From Actinoplanes sp. SE50/110 (GTDB lineage Bacteria; Actinomycetota; Actinomycetes; Mycobacteriales; Micromonosporaceae): a DNA stretch of 64,000 nucleotides. The DNA is taken from contig NZ_LT827010.1 in assembly GCF_900119315.1 (NCBI RefSeq), forward strand, positions 2,154,001-2,218,000. The letters are read 5' to 3'. Position numbers and translations under genes: made by a program. The notes below the pieces were generated by a model. That model searched no databases and was not told the origin of the DNA. It saw nothing but the letters and a program-made list of their open reading frames with translations. Positions 18,079 through 26,528 of this stretch are shown here, one piece after another (the first letter of the stretch is position 1; each line of letters opens with the position of its first letter).

Positions 18079-19349
18079 CCACGCCGGGGGAGGCCTTCCC
18101 CGCGATGTCCCGGGAGGCTGCGCCGGCGGTCCCGCGGGAGGCTGCGCCGGCGGTCCCGCGGGAGGCTGCGCCGGCGGTCCCGCGGGAGGTTTCGCCGGCG
18201 GTGCTGCGCGAGGCGGAGCTGGTGCACGCGGTGCGGGGGCTGCGCGACGAATGGGCGTACTGGGCGGAGCTGGCCGGTACCGAGCCGATGGCGAAACACA
18301 CCAGCCAGATCGAGGCGATCACCCGGCTGCTCGGCGCCGGCCTCGACCGGGCGGACACCTTCGAGCTGGTCCTCGACCTGTTCCACGTCTGGGACTTCTT
18401 CCGCGCCAAACTGCTGCTGCGCCGGGTCGGCCCGCTGAGCCGGATCCTGGCCGTCGCCGACGAGCTGGCCTGGGCGGTGTACCGGCCCTCGGTGCTGGCC
18501 GCGGGCGTCGCCGCCGGCCGCAAGGAGCCGCCGCTGGTCTTCCTCGACCGCGGCGCGGTCCCGTTCGCGGCGGCCCGCGGCGCCGGCTACCGCGACCTGC
18601 TGCCCCGCGGGGTGCGCACGACCGCCGGGCTGACGGCGGTCCGCGAACTGCCGGTCCCGGTGATCGGCATCCCGTGGTATCTCACCGGCCACCTGCCCGG
18701 GGTGCTGCTGGTCGCGCACGAGGCCGGGCACCACGTCGAGGACGACTGCGGCCTGACCGCGGACCTTCCCGCCGCGCTCGCCGGTCTGGACGCCGGCACC
18801 GCCGCGCGGTGGACCCCCTGGCTGGGCGAGGCGTTCGCCGACGTCGTCGCCACCGTCGCCTGCGGCCCCGCCTACCCGATGATCCTCGCCGAGGCCCTGC
18901 GCGACGCCGGCGACGGCGCGGGCGCCGAGTCCTATCCGCCGCCCGCCGACCGGCTCGATCTCTGCCGCGGCGCGGCCGGAGACGACCGGACCGACTCTCC
19001 GGCCGGGTCCGTGGGCCATCGGATGGCGACGGCGCGGTACGCCGGCCTGGGCGACCGTAGCCTGCGCGACGTGCTGACCCATCCGGATGTGGCGAGGGCC
19101 GAGGTCGGCGCGGCCGGGCTGCTCCGGGGCCTCGGCAGCGCGCTGACCGACGTCCGCGCCGTCCTCCCCGCCGCCGCTCTGGCCTTCCTCGCCGACCCAC
19201 CCGCGTACGACACGATGCGGGTCGACTCGCGGGCCGTCGACGAGATCCTGGCCCTGCGCCCGCGCGGCCCCCGAGCCGGCAACGACCCCGCCGCCGCCGA
19301 GGCGCGGGATCTCGCCGCGGCGCAGAGCCTGGTGAAAGCTCTTTCGTGA
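18075..19349 (+). CDS. HExxH zinc metalloprotease with repetitive N-terminus
   Basis: This 424-aa protein begins at GTG 18075, overlapping the STAND gene by GTGA. The zinc-binding motif is AHEAGHH (H215, E216, H219), and the likely third ligand is E252 in GEAFAD, so it is a gluzincin-like peptidase. The N-terminal 45 residues are four tandem copies of an 8-aa unit (REAAPAVP) encoded by 24-bp DNA repeats. The region after it is helical (residues 45-180). No signal peptide or membrane segment is seen, so it should be cytoplasmic. Being the last gene of the coupled cassette, it may process another component or act as the toxic output. I know no exact family name for it. Confidence 0.8.
   Translation: MTTPGEAFPAMSREAAPAVPREAAPAVPREAAPAVPREVSPAVLREAELVHAVRGLRDEWAYWAELAGTEPMAKHTSQIEAITRLLGAGLDRADTFELVLDLFHVWDFFRAKLLLRRVGPLSRILAVADELAWAVYRPSVLAAGVAAGRKEPPLVFLDRGAVPFAAARGAGYRDLLPRGVRTTAGLTAVRELPVPVIGIPWYLTGHLPGVLLVAHEAGHHVEDDCGLTADLPAALAGLDAGTAARWTPWLGEAFADVVATVACGPAYPMILAEALRDAGDGAGAESYPPPADRLDLCRGAAGDDRTDSPAGSVGHRMATARYAGLGDRSLRDVLTHPDVARAEVGAAGLLRGLGSALTDVRAVLPAAALAFLADPPAYDTMRVDSRAVDEILALRPRGPRAGNDPAAAEARDLAAAQSLVKALS
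18111..18206 (+). repeat. 24-bp intragenic tandem repeat (4 copies)
   Basis: Three nearly perfect copies of a 24-bp unit (18111-18134, 18135-18158, 18159-18182) are followed by a diverged one (18183-18206). They encode REAAPAVP repeats in the metalloprotease N-terminus. Because 24 is a multiple of three, copy-number changes would keep the reading frame. Confidence 0.9.
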
Positions 19350-19532
19350 CCGACAGCGGATGTGGAACGGCCTGGCGATTGTTCGCCACGCGCAGCGGCC
19401 GCATCGCCGGACCCGCTCGCCCCCCGATGAGCGACGGTCAGTTGTCGGCCGCAGCGCACGACATCTGCCTCATGAACCTGATTTTCCGGGGGTTCGTTCG
19501 TTGATCTACCTGGGGGTTCGTGCAAGGGAAGG
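19350..19532 (+). other. Intergenic region with a direct repeat
   Basis: No convincing gene lies here. A 10-bp direct repeat GGGGGTTCGT occurs at 19488-19497 and 19512-19521, spaced 24 bp start to start, just upstream of the small ORF at 19533. It could be an activator or sigma-factor site. Confidence 0.4.
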
Positions 19533-19691
19533 ATGAGGATGCGGGGGATCTTCAGGACCGGGTTGATCGGCCTCGTGGTGCTGGGGGCGGTGAGCGTCGC
19601 CGATGAGGCGCGGGCCGTCCGTCCGGCGGCGGCCATCAGTCGGTCGTCGGACGGCGTGGCACGATACGGTGGCCAGGGACCGTTCCGGTAG
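19533..19691 (+). CDS. Possible small secreted peptide (52 aa)
   Basis: A 52-codon frame begins at ATG 19533 with a purine-rich AAGGGAAGG directly upstream. It opens with a plausible Sec signal: basic MRMRGIFRTG, hydrophobic LIGLVVLGAVSVA, and a cleavage-type ARA near residue 28. The mature part would be about 24 residues, rich in Arg, Ser and Gly (ending YGGQGPFR). Its stop is 12 bp before the amylase start, so it may be a leader peptide or simply chance in high-GC DNA. It lies between the conflict cassette and the amylase gene. It could not be supported by homology here. Confidence 0.4.
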   Translation: MRMRGIFRTGLIGLVVLGAVSVADEARAVRPAAAISRSSDGVARYGGQGPFR

Positions 19692-19703
19692 AGGAGTTGC
19701 GTG

Positions 19704-21158
19704 ATGACCGGCTGGCCGGCCGCTCCGGCGATCTACGAGATCGACACCTGGCCGTGGCTGACCGGCCTGACCCGCCGTTTCGGCCGTCCGGTCACCCTCG
19801 GTGACGTGCCGGCCGAGGTCTGGGACGAGGTGGCCGCGCCCGGCATGGACGCGGTCTGGCTGATGGGTGTCTGGGAGCGCAGCCCGGCGGGCCTGGCGGT
19901 GGCCCGGGTCAACGACGGGCTGCAGCGGGCGTTCCGGCAGGCGCTGCCCGATCTGGCGCCGGAGGACGTGGTCGGCTCGCCGTACTGTGTGCGCCGCTAC
20001 CGTGCCGACGATCGCCTCGGTGGCCCGGCCGGGCTCGCCGCCGCCCGCGCCGAGCTGAACAGACGCGGGTTGAAGCTGGTCCTGGACTACGTGCCGAACC
20101 ATGTCGCGCCGGACCATCCCGCGGTGGTCCGGCATCCGGACTGGTTCATCCGGGGCAGCGAGGACGATCTGGCCGCCGACCCGACCGGCTGGTTCCACGC
20201 CGGCGGGCGGGTGATCGCGCACGGCCGCGACCCGTACTTTCCGCCGTGGCCGGATGTCGCCCAGCTGAACGCGTTCGCCCCCGGGATGCGGGCCGCGACC
20301 CTGGCCGTCATGTCGCAGATCGCCGAGCAGTGCGACGGGATGCGCTGCGACATGGCGATGCTGCTCACCAACGACATCTTCGCCGGCACCTGGGGTCGCT
20401 GGGCCGGTCCGCGCCCGGACGACGAGTTCTGGCCGGCGCTCATCGGTGAGCTGCGGCGCCGGCATCCGGAGGTGGTGCTGATCGCCGAGGTGTACTGGGA
20501 GACCGAGTGGCTGCTGCAGCAGCAGGGCTTCGACTTCTGCTACGACAAGCGGCTCTACGACCGCCTCGCCCACGAGGACGCCGGGTCGGTGCGCCGGCAC
20601 CTGGCGGCCGGGCTGGGCTATCAGGAGCGGCTGATCCGGTTCCTGGAGAACCATGACGAGCCGCGGGCCGCGGCGACCCTGCCGGGCGGGCGGAACCGGG
20701 CGGCGGCGGTGGCGATGGCCACCCTGCCCGGGGCGACGCTGTGGCACGACGGGCAGTTCGACGGCCGGCGCGCGCACCTGCCGGTGTTCCTGGCCCGCTA
20801 TCGCGACGAGCATCTCGACCCGGGCCTGCGCGACTTTCACCGCCGGCTGGTCCGGCTGGCGCCGGCCGTCCGGCGGGGGCGGTGGCGGCTGCTCGGCACG
20901 TCCGGGTGGGCCGACAACGAGTCCCATCAGGACCTGCTCGCCTGGGCGTGGGAGGCGGCGCTGGTGGTGGTCAACTATTCCGGGCGGCCGGCGCAGGGCC
21001 GGGTGGAGTTGCCCTGGCCGTCGCTGGCCGGGCGGGCGTGGCGGCTGGTCGACCGGTTGGACGGGCGGGTCTTCGAACGGTCCGGCAGCGAGCTGGCGGC
21101 CGAGGGGCTCTACGTCGATCTGCCGGCGTGGGGTTTCCACGTGCTCACGCTGTCCTGA
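19704..21158 (+). CDS. GH13 alpha-amylase family enzyme
   Basis: This 484-aa protein has the four conserved GH13 regions: DYVPNH (region I), GMRCDMA with nucleophile D216 (II), IAEVYW with acid/base E262 (III) and ENHDE with D318 (IV). It therefore acts on alpha-glucosidic bonds by a retaining mechanism. The opening AIYEIDTWPWLTGL and the C-terminal beta domain ending in WGFHVLTLS resemble uncharacterised bacterial alpha-amylases near maltogenic or trehalose-related enzymes; substrate is unknown. No signal peptide is present, so it is intracellular. ATG 19704 is preferred over GTG 19701 because GAGGAG (19691-19696) is then at a better distance. Confidence 0.88.
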   Translation: MTGWPAAPAIYEIDTWPWLTGLTRRFGRPVTLGDVPAEVWDEVAAPGMDAVWLMGVWERSPAGLAVARVNDGLQRAFRQALPDLAPEDVVGSPYCVRRYRADDRLGGPAGLAAARAELNRRGLKLVLDYVPNHVAPDHPAVVRHPDWFIRGSEDDLAADPTGWFHAGGRVIAHGRDPYFPPWPDVAQLNAFAPGMRAATLAVMSQIAEQCDGMRCDMAMLLTNDIFAGTWGRWAGPRPDDEFWPALIGELRRRHPEVVLIAEVYWETEWLLQQQGFDFCYDKRLYDRLAHEDAGSVRRHLAAGLGYQERLIRFLENHDEPRAAATLPGGRNRAAAVAMATLPGATLWHDGQFDGRRAHLPVFLARYRDEHLDPGLRDFHRRLVRLAPAVRRGRWRLLGTSGWADNESHQDLLAWAWEAALVVVNYSGRPAQGRVELPWPSLAGRAWRLVDRLDGRVFERSGSELAAEGLYVDLPAWGFHVLTLS

Positions 21159-21265
21159 TCGACCGGCGCCGCCGCCCGGCGTGGCGCTTCGTTTCCGGCG
21201 GTCACCGGGCCGGACAGTGCGAGGATGTGCGTCGTCCGGGCTTGTTTCCGGGAGAGGCTTCGGGA

Positions 21266-21853
21266 ATGATCGCGCGCCGGCTCGGCTGGGAACGGAACCT
21301 CCTGCGCCGCACCTCGGACCGGGTCGAGAGCCTGGTGATGTTCGTTCTGGTCCTCACGTTCCTCGCGGGCGCCCCGCTGCTGGCCTGGTGGGCCGGCGCG
21401 GCCAGCTACCGCGCGGACGTGCGGGCCCGCGACTGGGAACGCGCGCACGTCTTCCAGGTCGACGCGGTCCTGGTCGAGGACTCCGGCACGTACGGCGCCA
21501 TCGGCACCCGCACCGCCGCCCCGCAGGCCGCCCGCGCCACCTGGATCGCCCCGGACGGCACCGCCCACAGCGGCCTGGTCCAGACTCCCACCGAGGTCCA
21601 CGCCGGCGCCCGGATCGCGATCTGGGTCGACGACACCGGCCGCCTGCAGGCGCCACCCCTGCGGCACAGCCCCACCTCGCAGGGCATCCTGGTCGCCCTC
21701 TGCGCCATCCTCTGCCTGGCCGCCTTCCTGGCCGGCCTGCACCGCACCACCCGCGCCCTGCTGGACCGCCACCGCTGCGCATCCTGGGCCCGTGAATGGC
21801 GCGTCGTCGGCCCCCGCTGGAGCCGGGACCCCCGCTGGCGCCGCCGCCGCTGA
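21266..21853 (+). CDS. Rv1733c-like two-helix membrane protein
   Basis: This 195-aa protein begins MIARRLGWERNLLRRTSDRVESLVM. It has one membrane helix at about residues 28-50 and a second near 140-162 (ILVALCAILCLAAFLAGL). Between them lies an extracytoplasmic domain of about 90 residues with an ATWIAPDGTAHSGLV segment; the C-terminus is basic and Trp/Arg rich. This layout and the two motifs match the Rv1733c family of actinobacterial membrane proteins, whose function is unknown. The ATG at 21266 follows GGGAGAGG. A longer frame from 20741 overlaps the amylase gene and is rejected. The next gene follows after 90 bp on the same strand. Confidence 0.82.
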   Translation: MIARRLGWERNLLRRTSDRVESLVMFVLVLTFLAGAPLLAWWAGAASYRADVRARDWERAHVFQVDAVLVEDSGTYGAIGTRTAAPQAARATWIAPDGTAHSGLVQTPTEVHAGARIAIWVDDTGRLQAPPLRHSPTSQGILVALCAILCLAAFLAGLHRTTRALLDRHRCASWAREWRVVGPRWSRDPRWRRRR

Positions 21854-21942
21854 ACGGCCGGGGGGTGGTCGCGATCCGCCTGCGTCTGCGATCCTGTTCC
21901 GACTGCCGTCCTGATCGGACGGACATCGGGACGGGAGGCCGG

Positions 21943-23985
21943 GTGCTCATACTCGGGTGGCATGGCGGGATCAGACCGGAGTGGGACGATCTCGGGCCCG
22001 GCTGGTCGACCCACGACGGCGCAGCCGTGCTGCTACGGGACGGGCAGATCGTCGCGGCCGTCGAGGAGGAACGCCTCAACCGGGTCAAACACTCGAACTT
22101 CTTCCCCGCCCGGGCCATCGCCCGATGCCTGGAGATCGGGGGCGTCCGCCTTCCGGACGTCGACGTGGTGGCGATGAATTTCCAGGAGCGGACCCGGGAG
22201 ATCTTTCCGGCGGACGCCGGTCTGCCGTCGCCCAACGCCTTCCTGGACGACCCGTCGAGCGGGACCCCGACGGTGCGGGACGCCCTGCGGGAGATCTTCG
22301 ACCGGCACTTCGCCACGGACGTCGCCGACCGTCTGCACTTCTGCCACCATCACCAGGCGCATCTGTGGAGCGCCTGGGGGCCGAGCGGATTCCCGGAGGC
22401 GCTCGGCGTCTCGATCGACGGGTCCGGCGACGCGCTGTCCGGGATGGTCGCCCGGGCCGGCGAGGCGGGCCTGGAGGTGCTGCGGGAGTGGCCGGTCCCG
22501 CATTCGCTCGGCGACCTCTACTCGGACAGCATCCGTCTCCTGGGCTACCGGCGGTTCGACGAGTACAAGGTCATGGGACTCGCGCCGTACGGTGATCCGC
22601 GGCGGTTCCGGTCGCTGTTCGAGCAGTTCTACGAGCTGCGGCCGGAGGGCGGGTTCCGGCTCGCCACCCGGGCCGAGCGCTGGGGACTGATCCACGACGC
22701 CGGGCTGCTGCCGCTGGCCCGCCGGTCCGGCCAGCCGTTCACCACCCTGCACTCCGACTTCGCGGCCGGGCTGCAGGAGGCCCTGGAAACCGTGGTGCTG
22801 CACGTCATCCGGCATTTCGCGACGAGCACCGGACTGCGCCGGATGGTCTACGCCGGCGGTGTCGCGCACAACTGCACCCTGAACGGGCGGTTACTGCACG
22901 AGGGGCTGTTCGACGAGGTCTACGTCCAACCGGCCGCGCACGACGCGGGCGGGGCGCTGGGCGCCGCACTGCACGCCGACCACGTGCTGGGCGGCGGCGG
23001 CCGGGCGGCGATGCCGCACCTGTCGCTGGGCACCGACCTGCCATCGGCATCGCGGATCGCCGATCGGCTCGCGGCGTGGTCGGGGCTCGTCGAGGTGACC
23101 CGGCTGACCGACCCGATCGGCACGACGGCCCGCGAGCTGGCCGGCGGCGCGGTCGTGGGCTGGGTGCACGGCCGGTCCGAGTTCGGCCCGCGCGCTCTCG
23201 GCAACCGCAGCATCCTGGCCGATCCGCGGCCGGCCGGGAACAAATCGCGCATCAACGAGATGGTCAAGAAACGGGAGGGCTACCGGCCGTTCGCTCCCTC
23301 GGTGCTGCAGGAACACCTGGCCGGTCTCGTCGAGATGCCCGCCGCCCGGGCCGACCTGTCGTTCATGACCTACACGCTGACCATCCGGGCCGAGCACCGG
23401 GAGCTGCTCGGCGCGGTCACCCACGTCGACGGCAGCGCCCGGGTGCAGAGTGTCTCCCGGAGCCGGCAGCCGCGGTACTGGGCGCTGATCGACGCGTTCC
23501 GCGAGTTGACCGGTGTGCCGGCGCTGCTGAACACGTCGTTCAACAACAATGCGGAGCCGATCGCCGACTCGGTCGACGACAGCGTCGTCTGCTTCCTGAC
23601 CACGGGAATCGACCTGCTGGTGGTCGACGACTTCCTGGTTCGCCGCCGGCCCGGCCTGGATCTGGCGGAGCAGGCCCGGACACTGTGCCCCGGCGTGCCG
23701 CTGAGCCGCAAGCTGGTCTCCCGCCCGGCCCCGGACGGGTCCGGCTTCCACCACTCGATCGAGGCGACCGCCAGCGCGCACTTCGTCCAGCAGCGGGTGG
23801 ACGTCTCCGCCGGCCTGCACCGCGTGCTGTCGCTGGCGGACGGCCGCTCGACGGTCGCCGAGCTGTGCTCCGCCGCCGCCGTGACCGAGGCCGCGCAGCC
23901 CGGGATACTGCGGGAATTGATCACGGTTTGGGAGCGCCGCGCCGTTACCATGCGGCCATCAGGGTCCGTCCGCGAGCGAGCTTGA
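21943..23985 (+). CDS. NodU/CmcH-type carbamoyltransferase
   Basis: This 680-aa enzyme transfers a carbamoyl group from carbamoyl phosphate, via carbamoyl-adenylate, to a hydroxyl of a small molecule. The N-terminal Kae1-like domain shows HDGAAVLL, EEERLNRVKHSNFFP and HHHQAH. The DGSGD and MVYAGGVAHNC motifs follow. The C-terminal YrdC-like domain has EFGPRALGNRSILADPR, KKREGYRPFAPS and NTSFNNNAEPI. An additional 110 residues at the end (after DDFLVRRRP) resemble a winged-helix/PqqD-like appendix. The start is GTG 21943 with GGGAGG upstream. It is followed 7 bp later by the membrane protein gene. In this family the acceptor is usually a secondary metabolite; here it is unknown. Confidence 0.9.
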   Translation: MLILGWHGGIRPEWDDLGPGWSTHDGAAVLLRDGQIVAAVEEERLNRVKHSNFFPARAIARCLEIGGVRLPDVDVVAMNFQERTREIFPADAGLPSPNAFLDDPSSGTPTVRDALREIFDRHFATDVADRLHFCHHHQAHLWSAWGPSGFPEALGVSIDGSGDALSGMVARAGEAGLEVLREWPVPHSLGDLYSDSIRLLGYRRFDEYKVMGLAPYGDPRRFRSLFEQFYELRPEGGFRLATRAERWGLIHDAGLLPLARRSGQPFTTLHSDFAAGLQEALETVVLHVIRHFATSTGLRRMVYAGGVAHNCTLNGRLLHEGLFDEVYVQPAAHDAGGALGAALHADHVLGGGGRAAMPHLSLGTDLPSASRIADRLAAWSGLVEVTRLTDPIGTTARELAGGAVVGWVHGRSEFGPRALGNRSILADPRPAGNKSRINEMVKKREGYRPFAPSVLQEHLAGLVEMPAARADLSFMTYTLTIRAEHRELLGAVTHVDGSARVQSVSRSRQPRYWALIDAFRELTGVPALLNTSFNNNAEPIADSVDDSVVCFLTTGIDLLVVDDFLVRRRPGLDLAEQARTLCPGVPLSRKLVSRPAPDGSGFHHSIEATASAHFVQQRVDVSAGLHRVLSLADGRSTVAELCSAAAVTEAAQPGILRELITVWERRAVTMRPSGSVRERA

Positions 23986-23992
23986 GGTTCAG

Positions 23993-24862
23993 ATGTCAGC
24001 GTTCCGGAATTACGCCATGTCGCTGATCAGCGCCTCTGTGACGGTGGTGATCGGCCTGCTCTCCGACATCGTGTTCAAGCTGTCCAACAACGAGACGTTC
24101 ATCGTGGTGTCCACCGGTGCCGTGGTCTCGCTGGCGGTGGCGCTGATCGAACAGCGGATGAACAGCGATCAGAAGGAGTTCCGCGCGCACATCACCGCCG
24201 AGATGGCGGAGAAGCTGGACCTCTTCCGGATGATCGACGAGATCGACGATCCCCAGCTGCGCGCCGAGGTGTTCCTGCTGGCCCGCAGGCTGAGCATCGG
24301 GGAGGTGCCGTCGCACATCGCCGCGATCCGCACCCCGATGCTCTACGACCGGGCGCGTTCCACGGTGTACGCGTCCAACGTCAGCCTGACCCGGCCGATG
24401 CTCTACCGATGGGACTCACTGGCCCGGTTCCGCCGGATCGTCGAGGTCAGCGGGCGTCGCTCGGCCGAGGGCGTCACCTTCACGCGCACGTTCTTCCTCA
24501 GCCGCCGACAGATCATCGCGCCGGACGGGCGGTGGGACGAGCGCAGCTGGCGCACGCTGCGGGCGCAGACCGAGGCCGGCATCGCGGTGCGCATCGTCTG
24601 GGCCGAGGACCTGGAGCTGGACAACCTGCCGCCGCATCGCAAGCTGGTGCGCGACCTGACCATCTTCGACAGCCTGGAGGCGGTGGACACGACCGGCGTC
24701 CAGGTCATCTACCGGCACCCGTCGGACCGGCTCCGCGAGTTCCTCGACATCGAGAAGGAGCAGCTCAAGTATTCCGAGTCCTTCGACCGGTACACCGGGG
24801 TCGAGCTGGTCGATCTGGAGGAGCTGGCCGCGGCCGAGGTGGCCGGGAGCGCGAGTGGCTGA
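23993..24862 (+). CDS. Membrane-anchored protein of unknown function
   Basis: This 289-aa protein has two N-terminal membrane helices (about residues 8-28 and 36-54) forming a short hairpin. A cytoplasmic domain of about 220 residues follows, starting with a charged coiled-coil-like stretch (EQRMNSDQKEFRAHITAEMAEKLDLF). The domain contains TFTRTFFLSRRQI and AGIAVRIVWAEDLELDN motifs, an arrangement like PLD-like or sensor domains in actinobacterial unknowns, but no HKD motif is visible. It starts at ATG 23993 after GAGG. Its last codons overlap the next gene by eight bases, so it belongs to the carbamoyltransferase operon. Function cannot be assigned. Confidence 0.75.
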   Translation: MSAFRNYAMSLISASVTVVIGLLSDIVFKLSNNETFIVVSTGAVVSLAVALIEQRMNSDQKEFRAHITAEMAEKLDLFRMIDEIDDPQLRAEVFLLARRLSIGEVPSHIAAIRTPMLYDRARSTVYASNVSLTRPMLYRWDSLARFRRIVEVSGRRSAEGVTFTRTFFLSRRQIIAPDGRWDERSWRTLRAQTEAGIAVRIVWAEDLELDNLPPHRKLVRDLTIFDSLEAVDTTGVQVIYRHPSDRLREFLDIEKEQLKYSESFDRYTGVELVDLEELAAAEVAGSASG

Positions 24863-25574
24863 CCTGCGCGGCGCAGCGGCCGAGGCGCTGGCCGGCACCG
24901 GTGTGGCGGCGGTCGCCGGGACGGGTCTGCTGCCCCTGATGCCGCCGGCGGCAGTGCCGGATTTCCTGGCCGCGTGGTCCAGACTGGAGCCCGACGCCTA
25001 TCTGCCCGGCGGGTCGACCTTCCGCCGCCGGCGGTACGGCCGGATCGCGGCGGTGCCCGGCGCGGACGGCGAATACCGGCTCGACGACCTGCCCGGCGCG
25101 CCGTTCACCCAGTCGGCCGCGACGATCCCGCTGTACCGGGGTGCGGCTCGCCGGTTCGCGCCGGTCGGTACGTCGTTCCTGCGCTCATCCGCCCTGCGCA
25201 CGCTGCTCCGATTCGACCTGGACGTGATCGGCCGGCTCGAGCCGCGCGCCTTCGGCATCGGTATCCACCTCATCCGGGTGACCGTCGGCCCGGATCATCC
25301 CGAGAATCCGGCCCCCGAAGGTCGGCACTTCGATGGACATCTCTATGTGGCGATGCACCTGATCGGCCGGGAGTCGTGCTCCGGCGGGTCCTCCCTCGTT
25401 TTCATGCCAGGTGATGACAAGCCCGTGTTCAGCACGACGCTGACCGGGCGCCTGGATACCCTGATCGTCGACGACCGCCGGGTGGAACACGAGGTGAGCC
25501 CGGTGCGGGCGCTCGGCCCCGGCGCGGTCCGGGACATGCTGCTGGTCGATTTCGATCCGTTGGACGACATCTAG
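24855..25574 (+). CDS. 2-oxoglutarate/Fe(II)-dependent dioxygenase (2OG-Fe_Oxy_2 family)
   Basis: This 239-aa enzyme belongs to the double-stranded beta-helix family that includes bacterial isoleucine and other free amino acid hydroxylases. The iron ligands are H158 and D160 in RHFDGH and H212 in VEHEV; the 2-oxoglutarate-binding Arg is in AVRDMLLVDF. Conserved GRESCSGGSSLVF lies between them. The reaction would be hydroxylation of an amino acid or similar small acid. The GTG start at 24855 lies inside the previous gene, and the lyase gene follows after 22 bp. Next to a carbamoyltransferase, the new hydroxyl group could be the carbamoylation site. Confidence 0.85.
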   Translation: MADLRGAAAEALAGTGVAAVAGTGLLPLMPPAAVPDFLAAWSRLEPDAYLPGGSTFRRRRYGRIAAVPGADGEYRLDDLPGAPFTQSAATIPLYRGAARRFAPVGTSFLRSSALRTLLRFDLDVIGRLEPRAFGIGIHLIRVTVGPDHPENPAPEGRHFDGHLYVAMHLIGRESCSGGSSLVFMPGDDKPVFSTTLTGRLDTLIVDDRRVEHEVSPVRALGPGAVRDMLLVDFDPLDDI

Positions 25575-25596
25575 TAGTCGTGGAAGGGAAGCCGTC

Positions 25597-26493
25597 GTGA
25601 CCGAGACCGGTCTTCGTGGAGTCTTCAACATTCTCGCCACACCGTTCACCGCGGACCTGGGGGTCGACACCGCGAGCATCGGCACCCTGGTCGACGGGGT
25701 GCTGGCGACCGGGGTCGACGGGGTGACCGTGCTCGGCGTGGCCGGTGAGGCGCACAGGTTGAACGCCGAGGAACGGAGCCTGGTCGTCGCCACGGCGGTC
25801 GAGGCGGTGGCCGGTCGGGTGCCGGTCTATGTCGGAGCCAGCCACGACGACACGGCCACGGTGGTGCAGGCCGGGACCGAGGCGCGCAAGCTGGGCGCGG
25901 CCGGGCTGATGATCGCCCCGCCGAAGGGCTGGACCGCGGGGGAGGCGCTGACCGCGCACTACCGTGAGGTGGCCGACAGCGTGGGCCTGCCGATCGTGCT
26001 GCAGGACTTCCCGGCGGCCAGCGGTGTCGATCTCACCCCGGAGCAGATGGCCGAGCTCGTCGCGGCGGTCCCGCTGATCACCACGATCAAACTGGAGAGT
26101 CTGCCGACACCGGTCCGCACCGCGCGCACCCGGGCGCTGCTGCCGCCGGGTCGGACCATCCTCGGCGGCATGGGCGGGATGTATCTGCTCGACGAGCTGC
26201 GGCACGGGTCGGCCGGCACGATGACCGGTTTCGCCTACACCGAGGCGTTGATCGACATCTGTCGCGCCTGGGCGGATGGGGACGTCGCGCGGGCGAAATC
26301 GACGTACACCCGATTCCTCCGTCTGCTGGTCTTCGAGCAGCAGGCCGGGGTGGGGCTGGCGGTCCGTAAGGAGATCCTGCGGCGGCGGGGGTTCATCGCC
26401 GACGGCTCGCTCCGGCAGCCCGGCCAGCCGATCGACGAGCTGACCGCCGCCGACCTGACCGAGCTGCTGGCGGACCTCGGCCTGGCCGGGTGA
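25597..26493 (+). CDS. Dihydrodipicolinate synthase/N-acetylneuraminate lyase family aldolase
   Basis: This 298-aa TIM-barrel enzyme has the Schiff-base lysine K165 in TTIKLES. The N-terminal NILATPFTADLGVD and GVTVLGVAGEAHRL mark the DapA superfamily. The residues that define true DapA are changed. The catalytic Tyr of YNxP is missing (here LQDFPAASG) and the TGTTGE loop reads LGVAGE. It therefore likely performs a different pyruvate- or 2-oxoacid-type aldol reaction. The GTG start at 25597 follows GGAAGGGA. The gene closes the carbamoyltransferase operon. The AraC gene downstream starts 36 bp after its stop. Confidence 0.85.
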   Translation: MTETGLRGVFNILATPFTADLGVDTASIGTLVDGVLATGVDGVTVLGVAGEAHRLNAEERSLVVATAVEAVAGRVPVYVGASHDDTATVVQAGTEARKLGAAGLMIAPPKGWTAGEALTAHYREVADSVGLPIVLQDFPAASGVDLTPEQMAELVAAVPLITTIKLESLPTPVRTARTRALLPPGRTILGGMGGMYLLDELRHGSAGTMTGFAYTEALIDICRAWADGDVARAKSTYTRFLRLLVFEQQAGVGLAVRKEILRRRGFIADGSLRQPGQPIDELTAADLTELLADLGLAG

Positions 26494-26528
26494 CCCGCGC
26501 CGGCCCCGCGGCATGGCACCATGGCCGG

